From Acidobacteriota bacterium (GTDB lineage Bacteria > Acidobacteriota > Blastocatellia > Pyrinomonadales > Pyrinomonadaceae), in the NCBI GenBank assembly GCA_003222835.1, contig QHXE01000507.1, forward strand, positions 1-10,829: DNA of 10,829 nt. The letters are read 5' to 3'. A program made the translations under genes and the position numbers. Below are positions 1 to 6,367 of this stretch, one piece after another. Under the pieces are notes generated by a model, which ran no database searches, had not been told where the DNA came from, and saw only the letters and a list, made by a program, of their open reading frames with translations. Position 1 is the stretch's first letter, and each line of letters begins with the position of its first letter.

Positions 1-27
1 ACCTAAGCGCGATGCCGTGACTGAACG

Positions 28-801
28 TCATTCGGCAGGACCACTGACACGACGATGGGCGACGACCGTAAACATCGAAACGTTGTCGCCATTCGAGGTC
101 TGTTGCTGATGGTGGGTGACGACCGCGTCGCGGAAGCCCAGGACGCCGAGGTAGCGCACCATCAGTCGCGGCGAGAACCGCCACCATGTCTGAGAGGTGT
201 CGTTCTTGTTCGGATCGGGGACGAACGCCAGCTCGTCATCGTCAGAAGGCGCCAGGTCGGTAACAATCATCGTCTCGCGTGTGCGGCGGGCCGTGCACTC
301 AAGAGCCAGCCATGGATCGCGCATGTGGAGCAGGATGGCGGCGAAGATGGTAATGTCCACGATTCCTACGGCATCCGGGATGCTATAGGCCGTGCTGTAA
401 ACCATCCTAGCGCGCGACTGGAGGGCGCGGTGGCACAGCCAAAACGCGTTATTCATACCGTGCGCGAGCGCCCGCCGCTGCGCGAAGACCGTCGCATTAT
501 CGACCGTAGCATACGGCACGATGTCCCACGACTCGCATTCGGAAAGGTCGACGGCGACCACGTTCCCTCCAAGCGATTCGACGTGAAAACAGACGAAGCC
601 GCTCGCGGTTCCCACCTCGAGGACCCGCTTGCCGCGAAAATCAACGCGTCCGAGGTATTCGGAGATCCCGGATCTCAGGTCCCATTCGCCGCGAACGGTT
701 CCTACGCCCGGAATATCGGTAGTGTGATAGAAGTAGCAGTCTGCTAGATCCATCACCACGCGGGGCGTCGCGTAGACATCTTCGTTCACGATGGTTTCCA
801 T
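28..801 (-). CDS. Class I SAM-dependent methyltransferase (257 aa)
   Basis: Predicted cytosolic methyl transfer from S-adenosylmethionine to an unidentified acceptor, probably a glycan or lipid precursor given the neighbouring glycosyltransferases. Seen: SAM-binding motif I VLEVGTASGF (residues 60-69), the acidic post-I residue in VVAVDLS (D85), a later strand and helix reading IFAAILLHMRDPWLALE (152-168), and a C-terminal WWRFSPRLMVRYLGVLGF (206-223). This arrangement resembles the CmoB-like/Methyltransf_23 group, where the equivalent segment is G-x-LYH-x-x-DP followed by a W-W-x-P-x-R helix. The length is normal for a complete single-domain enzyme. The ATG at 801 is the first start and no Shine-Dalgarno precedes it, but a strong promoter ends nine bases upstream, suggesting a leaderless mRNA. 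It lies 156 bp downstream of the co-oriented GT gene. A long open frame on the opposite strand (55-747) has no family features and is treated as a shadow. Substrate unknown; fold assignment is secure. Confidence 0.9.
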   Translation of the reverse strand: METIVNEDVYATPRVVMDLADCYFYHTTDIPGVGTVRGEWDLRSGISEYLGRVDFRGKRVLEVGTASGFVCFHVESLGGNVVAVDLSECESWDIVPYATVDNATVFAQRRALAHGMNNAFWLCHRALQSRARMVYSTAYSIPDAVGIVDITIFAAILLHMRDPWLALECTARRTRETMIVTDLAPSDDDELAFVPDPNKNDTSQTWWRFSPRLMVRYLGVLGFRDAVVTHHQQQTSNGDNVSMFTVVAHRRVSGPAE

Positions 802-809
802 TACGCGTG

Positions 810-839
810 ATTATCAGCGTGAATGTGGAAAGCTGTCAA
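810..839 (-). promoter_or_regulatory. Putative sigma70-type promoter for the methyltransferase gene
   Basis: On the minus strand there is a perfect -35 box TTGACA (839 to 834), an 18-base spacer and a -10 box GATAAT (815 to 810, five of six matches to TATAAT). The usual start point six to eight bases after the -10 box falls at about 802-804, which is one to three bases before the ATG at 801. The mRNA would then be leaderless or nearly so, consistent with the absence of a ribosome binding site. It would allow the methyltransferase to be expressed separately from the upstream glycosyltransferase genes. Confidence 0.6.
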
Positions 840-957
840 AGCCGGCATCCTGGCATTAGCTCAAAGGCGTGCAACGCCGCGGAGACAAGTTGCATTGGCT
901 TTATTCGGGGCTCGCGCGCATAGTTATCGAACCATGTAGCCACCCTATCAACGCTCT

Positions 958-3900
958 TCATGCGAATTCAGCCATCGCTCTCTCCCACGAGTCGACGTAT
1001 TGTTCCGCTATCGCTTCGGATGAAAAACGCCGCCGAATCTCGCCGCTGCACTGCCTCGCCTTGGCGGTATAAAAAGTCAAATCCTTGCGCCATTTCTCAT
1101 AGGCCGCCTCGAAGGCATCATGGTCGCCGATTTCCGGAACGACGAGGCCAGCCTGGTACTGTTCGAGGACGAGGCGGATGTCGCCCACATCGGTGGACAG
1201 CACCGGCAAGCCCATTGAAAGAGCCTCGAGTAAGACTATCGTAATCGTCTCATAGTGAGAGGTAATAATCAGACCGGAAGCAAGGGAAAGCAAAGGCACC
1301 GTGTTTTCGACGAAACTGATGCGACGCAAGTTAGTGAGCTCATTATCCTGGATGAACTTGTCGATCTCAGGAGCAAGTGCTCCGGTACCGCGCATTACAA
1401 AGAACGCGTCATCCTGCTTCTGTAACCTTCTCCGCGCCAGCTCCAGGAAATCGAGTGGGCCTTTTTGGCTGTGAAGCCGGCCGCAGAAGAGAAAGACAGG
1501 CCGGTCCTTCGGCAGATCGAACTCTCTAATGAAAGCCTTCTGTTCATCGACAGGGCTCGGGGCGCCAAAGCGCTCTGAATCGAAGCAAGGGTATATCGAA
1601 TCGATCCTTTCAGGATTCATTTTAAAGTCATCGACAAACTTGCTATACACCTTCGAGTTGGTGGCGATGAACCGATCGAACGATTGAATGCCGGGCTGGT
1701 CATAGAGCTCAATCCAACCGAATTCGGCGTCCCAAGCCTGGTTGTCTATGATTGGCACGTCATGGAAAATCCTGCGAACGTGCTCGGCGTGATCGCAGAG
1801 CCATAACATTCCATTGCAAATCCAGACCGCATCAGGCTCGTAGGCCTCCTTCAGGTCGTTGAGAAAAGCCAGGTAGTAATGAAGATTACCCAATTCCATC
1901 AGATCATAAACAGCTTCCGTGAGACCTCTGAGCTGATGATGAAAGCTACCGTGAGATTGGTCGTGCCGGTCCATCGTGATCACCACAAAGTGATAGCGGT
2001 CCTTTAACTGCCGCATGACCTCAATGGCGTTTCGCTCTACTCCGCCTATTGCCATTACCATGGGCAACACGAACACAAGTTTCTTTTCCTTTTTGAATTT
2101 CGGTATGAACTGCGTTGTCCGGATCTCGCTCGCCGAAGCGTCTGACATCGCCTCCATCGCCTGCCCGAGGTAAAGATAGCCTTGGTCCGGAGTGTAGCGA
2201 CCCGGATCAGGGGCGTAGCTGATGGTTTTATTCCTAAAGACTTCTTCGACCGGGACCTCGGTGACTGGAACCTGAGCCGGTAACAGACGCATTACTCTCC
2301 CTTTGGCTTTGCTATCGCCGTTTTCTAAAAAATCCAGGCCCAGCCTCTTTGAGAAAATCAAATGGTTTCTGACAGAAGAAGAAATTGCTAGTTGTGGCAG
2401 CAGAGCCAGTGTCGGCGACACAATGACAAAGTCAACCCCGGTGTGTGAAAGACAAAGCAAAGCATTTCTCACTTCATTGCTGGATAGTCTCTGGTCCCAA
2501 TCATCGGGCTGATAAAGATAGTCGACCGGCAAGGAATCGTAAGTCTCCCTAAGCTCTCTTCCAGAGGAGAGCACCTCAAATTCATCATCATTCTTACGCA
2601 CGATAAAGCAATGTTGCTGCCCCAATTCTGAAAGAAAGCTGCGGCGTGCGGCTGAAGGCAAGTCACGTTCGGACAGCATGATTCCCAGCCTGGGACTTGA
2701 AGCAGTGCCACTCTCGACCGGCGATTGAGCTGGTTCCACGAGGGCATTCGCAATGCTGCCACCATCTCTCTGCGGCGCTGTTGAAGTTAGCCTTCGGGTC
2801 AACCTCCGGGTTAACTTAGCTGGATGGACCACCGCGCTGCCGATGCGCCAGGCGCGGCTCGCTTTGAGGCGCTCGAGCTCGTTTAGCGCCATTGCGTATT
2901 CACACTCTGCCTGCCCCTGCGCTTCCCGCGAGCGCAGCAGCTCGACCTCTTTATTCGCCAACGCGATCTGTATTCCCGCGTGAGTCTGGTCAGCATAGCT
3001 AAGCAAGACAGTCTCTCGCAGAGCCCGATCAGCTTCACTCAGATCCTTAAAAGCATCCGTCGCCTCAAGGTAGAGATTCCAGTAACCGTCCGGGTTGAAA
3101 TAGACGCTTCTCAAATAATGCTCGAAGTCGGTGCGGCTTGGGTCCAATTTGGCGAGAATGCCGAGCTCAAAAGATGCTTTAAAGAGCCTCAAGTAGAGCG
3201 ATGATAGAGCCAGCTTAATGTACTTTTGCTCTCGATCGGTCACTAGCTGGAGATGCTCTTCATATGCTTCACAAGTGCTGATGATCGCGTCAAAATCGAT
3301 TGTGCCGGCCCCTTGCGTTGCGAACCCAGCCAACCGAGAGCTGCTAAGTTTGGAATATCTCTCCCAAGTTCTCTTTACGCCGAAAGCCTCTTCAAGCTCC
3401 GGATGAAGCTTAACAAAAACGACCGCCATCTCGCCGGCGGTCTTTTGCCTTTCACGAAACCCTTCGATCGTATACGCGTGATAATGGTAAGCCCAGGCTT
3501 CTGGCTCGAATCGGATCTTCGCCCCTCTGTTTGCCAGCCGGTATCCCAACTCGGCATCTTCGAAGTTGACCTTGGAGAATCTCTCGTCGAACAAACCCGG
3601 CTCAGACGACAGGAATTGTCTATCGACGGAAATGTTAGATGTATAGAAGTGCCGAAAATCTACGTATTGACCTGGTTGAAAAGCATTGAGACTAAACTGC
3701 TCGTGCCCGACTTCGGTGATATGGGTCATCAAGTAGTTGAGTTTTAATTCAGGATGCCACTTTATGTCGCCGAGTATTGCAGTTTCAGCACCGACTTGCC
3801 GGGACAACTCGACATGGCGATTGACCAGTTGCGCGTCCGGGAAAATATCGTCCCCCAGCATAAGAATTCTTTCGCCCTGCGCACGGCGGATAGCGGCATT

Positions 3901-4134
3901 TCTTGCCCGGGCGGCGCCACCATGCTCATTTTCAAGAATGACAACGGGCAGGCCCTTCGATCGTTGCTTTAACGTAGCGCGCGTGTCGTCCGATGAACCG
4001 TCGTCGCTGAAGATCAACTCGTATTTATACTTCTTAACCTTATCGACTTCGCGCCACGCATCCAGCAACTTAATCAGAAGCGAAGCGCGGTTGTATGTAG
4101 GTATCACTACGCTAACATCCATTACTGACCCCAT
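958..4134 (-). CDS. Bifunctional GT2-GT4 glycosyltransferase fusion (1058 aa)
   Basis: Probably adds two sugars of a surface glycan from nucleotide-sugar donors at the cytosolic face. N-terminal GT2 (GT-A) domain, about residues 5-245: VSVVIPTYNR (7-16), DDGSSDD (44-50), a GDD acidic motif (94-96) in the metal-binding position, and FEDAELGYRL (191-200) carrying the catalytic-base ED. A helical region follows, then a charged segment (about 390-425) and SRAWR (426-430) with a basic LTRRLTRRLT stretch. Residues 480-680 are unassigned. C-terminal GT4 (GT-B) domain, about 685-1055: IGGVERNA (696-703), FCGRLHSQKGP (883-893), and an E-x7-E pair (E962, E970) just before ALSMGLPVLSTDVGD. No signal peptide or transmembrane helix is seen. 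The ATG at 4134 is used; the internal ATG at 4122 (MDVSVVIPTYN) is an equally good start and would remove four residues. It follows the upstream GT gene by a gap holding a REPIN-like repeat, and probably shares its transcript. Donor and acceptor sugars cannot be read from sequence. Confidence 0.92.
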   Translation of the reverse strand: MGSVMDVSVVIPTYNRASLLIKLLDAWREVDKVKKYKYELIFSDDGSSDDTRATLKQRSKGLPVVILENEHGGAARARNAAIRRAQGERILMLGDDIFPDAQLVNRHVELSRQVGAETAILGDIKWHPELKLNYLMTHITEVGHEQFSLNAFQPGQYVDFRHFYTSNISVDRQFLSSEPGLFDERFSKVNFEDAELGYRLANRGAKIRFEPEAWAYHYHAYTIEGFRERQKTAGEMAVVFVKLHPELEEAFGVKRTWERYSKLSSSRLAGFATQGAGTIDFDAIISTCEAYEEHLQLVTDREQKYIKLALSSLYLRLFKASFELGILAKLDPSRTDFEHYLRSVYFNPDGYWNLYLEATDAFKDLSEADRALRETVLLSYADQTHAGIQIALANKEVELLRSREAQGQAECEYAMALNELERLKASRAWRIGSAVVHPAKLTRRLTRRLTSTAPQRDGGSIANALVEPAQSPVESGTASSPRLGIMLSERDLPSAARRSFLSELGQQHCFIVRKNDDEFEVLSSGRELRETYDSLPVDYLYQPDDWDQRLSSNEVRNALLCLSHTGVDFVIVSPTLALLPQLAISSSVRNHLIFSKRLGLDFLENGDSKAKGRVMRLLPAQVPVTEVPVEEVFRNKTISYAPDPGRYTPDQGYLYLGQAMEAMSDASASEIRTTQFIPKFKKEKKLVFVLPMVMAIGGVERNAIEVMRQLKDRYHFVVITMDRHDQSHGSFHHQLRGLTEAVYDLMELGNLHYYLAFLNDLKEAYEPDAVWICNGMLWLCDHAEHVRRIFHDVPIIDNQAWDAEFGWIELYDQPGIQSFDRFIATNSKVYSKFVDDFKMNPERIDSIYPCFDSERFGAPSPVDEQKAFIREFDLPKDRPVFLFCGRLHSQKGPLDFLELARRRLQKQDDAFFVMRGTGALAPEIDKFIQDNELTNLRRISFVENTVPLLSLASGLIITSHYETITIVLLEALSMGLPVLSTDVGDIRLVLEQYQAGLVVPEIGDHDAFEAAYEKWRKDLTFYTAKARQCSGEIRRRFSSEAIAEQYVDSWERAMAEFA
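2791..2814 (-). repeat. 12-bp in-frame tandem duplication (LTRR x2)
   Basis: Two adjacent 12-base units, CCTTCGGGTCAA and CCTCCGGGTTAA on the plus strand, differ at two positions. On the coding strand they encode L-T-R-R twice, just after the SRAWR motif of the GT2-GT4 protein. The duplication lengthens a basic, potentially membrane-binding stretch in the inter-domain linker and stays in frame. Confidence 0.6.
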
Positions 4135-4159
4135 TCATCTCGAGCGCGCTGTCACTCAG

Positions 4160-4232
4160 GTACAGCAATCTGTTAGATTGCGTTACGCTCGGAAAGAGCA
4201 CAAACCCTTCGCAAGCTAACAGCTTGGGCTAC
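4160..4232. repeat. REPIN-like inverted pair of short palindromes
   Basis: Two 23-base units lie in inverted orientation, 27 bases apart. The left unit (4160-4182, plus strand) begins GTAC and contains the hairpin CAATCTGTTAGATTG. The right unit (4210-4232, read on the minus strand) begins GTAG and contains the hairpin CAAGCTGTTAGCTTG. The units agree at 18 of 23 positions, and one T-A pair in the first stem is replaced by G-C in the second, a compensatory change that keeps the stem. A GTAG head followed by a short palindrome, doubled in inverse orientation, is the structure known for REP/REPIN elements mobilised by RAYT (Y1-type) transposases. The TAG stop of the upstream GT gene is part of the right-hand GTAG. 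No T-run follows either stem, so a plain intrinsic terminator is unlikely. Confidence 0.6.
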
Positions 4233-6199
4233 ATTTTCTGCGCGGGCGTTCTCTCCCTTATCGCCGCGGGCGCGTGACCAAACAGCCGGTAAATCGGCAA
4301 GAGATAGCGGTATTTAATTTGGCCATAACGGCCCAAAAGACGCCAGCTAAATGAACTCGAGATGCGCGATAGCTCTGCTTCTCGCTCTGCCAGCCGAGCG
4401 CTGAGTGCTTGCATTTTCTCGAGCCGCGCCTGAATCTCACGATCGTTTTCTTCAATCTGTGCGTTCCTGGTTTTCAGTTCGGATTCGAGTTGTCGCACCT
4501 CGCTGTTCTTTTCCGCGACGGCCGAGTTTATCGATTCCAGTTCTGATTTCAGAGCCTCGATTCGTCCAACCGCGACGGTCCAATAAAAGTCGGGGTGCTT
4601 GTTTCGGATTCGCCTGCAAAAATCCGCCCATACGTCAACTGAATCGATCACGCTCACCATCGATCCCGGCCGCACTCGGTAGTCGAAACCGACAAGCGGA
4701 AGGTGGTGAAACTGCCATCCAATTTCGGCAGCGTGAATCCAAAACTCCCAATCCTCGAGCGCGCGAAAATCCGTATCGTAACCACCGCAGTCGAGCCACA
4801 CTTGCTTTCGGAGCACTGCGCAAGCATCGATGAAGTTGAGTTTCAGTAACGAAAACAGATCGAACTCTGGAACGAGTTGAGTCTTGTGGTACCAGCCGAA
4901 ATCCTGCCGGTCGCTGTAAACTATGCCGACCCGCGGATGAGAATCGAGCGCCGTGATTGCTGCTTGCAGAAATCCCTCGCGGATTCGGTTGTCATCATCC
5001 AGAGGCAAAACGTAACGACCCCGAGCCAGGCCGATTCCTCGATTGCGCGCGGCCGAAAGGCCGGCGTTCTTTTGATCAAATACGAAGTATCCGGACTGCT
5101 TCAACCGATCGAGGATTTCCAGCGTCCTTGGATCTTGCGAACCATCGTTGACGACTATGAGTTCGCAATTTGGCGGCGCGTGCCGCTCAACGCTGGCGAT
5201 CGCGTCGATGAGAAATGCTCCCTGGTCATAACACGGCGTGATCACGGAAACATCGACTGGCGCTCCGTCGGTAGCGTCGGGCCTTGATAACCTGCTCTTG
5301 ATCGGCCTCGATTGCCAAACGCCATCGCCTGAGATATCGGCCAATCCATCGAGTTCAGAAAGGAGCTTACCGGAATCGGGCCAGGCCAGCACCGAGAGAT
5401 CGATCAATGGATCCTGCCGCTCAAGCTGTATCCAGCGCGACCCAAGATGCGCCTGCGCCGATCGCGACCTTATATTGCCGACCACTGCCGACTCAATCCA
5501 TGACTTCCGCCCTTCGACGCTTTTGGGTTTGTGGCTTTCGACGACCTCCGCCAAACCGAGGTCCGCCGAGCCAATGCCGAGCTTGCCAAGCAGAAAGACG
5601 AACCTCTCGAGATTAGCCGGCACCGCGTTGATGTTTATCAGCAGGCATCGATCGGCATGCTTAACGTAAAAGTCGCGCACTCGCTGGTTGTAGAAATCCC
5701 AAATGCGATAGGCGTATTCCGGATGTTTGAGAAACTCCTCTATCCACAGCCACTGCATCGCCTCAGAGACGTCCCAGGGAAAGCCATAGACTAAAATGTA
5801 TCGCGCATCTTCAACTATGCTGTCCCACTGGTCCAGGAAAAGAGTGGCTCTCGGATCTTCCCACCCCGAAGGCTCCGAGTCATGAGAACGAGTTATCAGA
5901 AGGCGCTCAGCTTGATCACGAAAGTCGTTGAAGCGGTCCACATCCAGGCGCCCACTCTCCGTCCAACCCCAGTCCGAATAACCTGGTTCATCTCTCCGGC
6001 ACGCTTCGGAAAGAACGCGCCGATGAAAACGAACGAACTTCTCATCCTCAAAGCGCCCGGCCTCTTTACGCGATTCGGCAGTCCGGAGGTGGTCGCCCAT
6101 CCTGACGGAAAGCGCGGAGAGCATCGCCGCAACCATTCGCGTGCCTGAGCAATGCATTCCAGTTACGATTACAGTTGGGTTCTGGGGTTTGTTGGACAA
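4229..6199 (-). CDS. GT2 glycosyltransferase with degenerate sulfotransferase-like N-terminal domain (656 aa)
   Basis: Residue numbers count from the TTG at 6199. A sulfotransferase-like domain occupies about residues 8-220: phosphosulfate-loop-like GMHCSGTRM (14-22), GWEDPRATLFLDQW (112-125), and YGFPWDVSEA (138-147) followed by a conserved helical tail. Several PAPS-contacting residues usual in the family are replaced, so activity is doubtful. A GT2 domain (about 314-540) has VSVITPCYDQG (317-327), VNDGSQD (350-356), LDDDN (400-404, DxD) and ALEDWEFW (480-487, catalytic ED). A charged coiled coil (about 543-612) leads to SFSWRLLGRYG and a basic/aromatic C-terminus. No ATG precedes the sulfotransferase loop. 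TTG at 6199 has CCAGGAG seven bases upstream, so I prefer it to the in-frame TTG at 6238 (13 residues longer, poorer site). It is the first gene of the leftward set, divergent from the GT2-GT4-GT2 gene. Likely role: one sugar transfer in surface glycan assembly. Confidence 0.88.
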   Translation of the reverse strand: MSNKPQNPTVIVTGMHCSGTRMVAAMLSALSVRMGDHLRTAESRKEAGRFEDEKFVRFHRRVLSEACRRDEPGYSDWGWTESGRLDVDRFNDFRDQAERLLITRSHDSEPSGWEDPRATLFLDQWDSIVEDARYILVYGFPWDVSEAMQWLWIEEFLKHPEYAYRIWDFYNQRVRDFYVKHADRCLLININAVPANLERFVFLLGKLGIGSADLGLAEVVESHKPKSVEGRKSWIESAVVGNIRSRSAQAHLGSRWIQLERQDPLIDLSVLAWPDSGKLLSELDGLADISGDGVWQSRPIKSRLSRPDATDGAPVDVSVITPCYDQGAFLIDAIASVERHAPPNCELIVVNDGSQDPRTLEILDRLKQSGYFVFDQKNAGLSAARNRGIGLARGRYVLPLDDDNRIREGFLQAAITALDSHPRVGIVYSDRQDFGWYHKTQLVPEFDLFSLLKLNFIDACAVLRKQVWLDCGGYDTDFRALEDWEFWIHAAEIGWQFHHLPLVGFDYRVRPGSMVSVIDSVDVWADFCRRIRNKHPDFYWTVAVGRIEALKSELESINSAVAEKNSEVRQLESELKTRNAQIEENDREIQARLEKMQALSARLAEREAELSRISSSFSWRLLGRYGQIKYRYLLPIYRLFGHAPAAIRERTPAQKM

Positions 6200-6203
6200 C
6201 CGG

Positions 6204-6210
6204 ATGCTCC
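6204..6210 (-). promoter_or_regulatory. Ribosome binding site deciding the TTG start at 6199
   Basis: On the minus strand the sequence CCAGGAG ends seven bases before the TTG at 6199. AGGAG at this spacing is a near-ideal Shine-Dalgarno, whereas the in-frame TTG at 6238 has only AGG eleven bases upstream. This supports the shorter protein. Confidence 0.6.
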
Positions 6211-6297
6211 TGGCGTGAAGCCGTGAGTTATTGGACAATCGGTACCATACCTGCTATTTCAAAATCAAACTCTGGGTAGTATCTTTCAAATCGGTTA

Positions 6298-6305
6298 AGT
6301 ATAAT
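6298..6305. promoter_or_regulatory. Overlapping divergent -10 boxes
   Basis: The plus strand carries a perfect TATAAT (6300-6305), about 60 bases before the plus-strand GT gene. The same DNA read on the minus strand gives TATACT (6303 to 6298), about 100 bases before the minus-strand TTG start. No convincing -35 box is seen at 16-18 bases for either direction. The region lies between two divergent genes, so a shared or bidirectional promoter is plausible but rests on the -10 match alone. Confidence 0.35.
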
Positions 6306-6367
6306 GCCGTACACTCAGTCGCACCACACCGGAAGGGATTCCTGGATTTAGCTCTGACTTGAATTCA

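Noticed and set aside
55..747. 230-codon open frame on the plus strand, antisense to the left methyltransferase
   Set aside because: It lies wholly inside a gene with clear methyltransferase motifs, shows no recognisable domain, and is explained by codon bias on the opposite strand.
870..894. Inverted repeat TGCAAC/GTTGCA with a 13-base loop between the GT2-GT4 gene and the methyltransferase
   Set aside because: A six-base stem with a long loop and no T-run; not convincing as a terminator or operator.
3253..3747. 164-codon plus-strand open frame within the GT2-GT4 gene
   Set aside because: Antisense to well-conserved GT2 coding sequence (ED motif region), with no domain features of its own.
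3737..4219. 160-codon plus-strand open frame across the GT2 start and the REPIN-like gap
   Set aside because: Mostly antisense to the GT2 catalytic motifs; its ending in the repeat is incidental.
4165..4226. The hairpins between the minus-strand GT genes as intrinsic terminators
   Set aside because: Neither stem is followed by a T-run on either strand, and the inverted duplicate structure fits REP/REPIN better.
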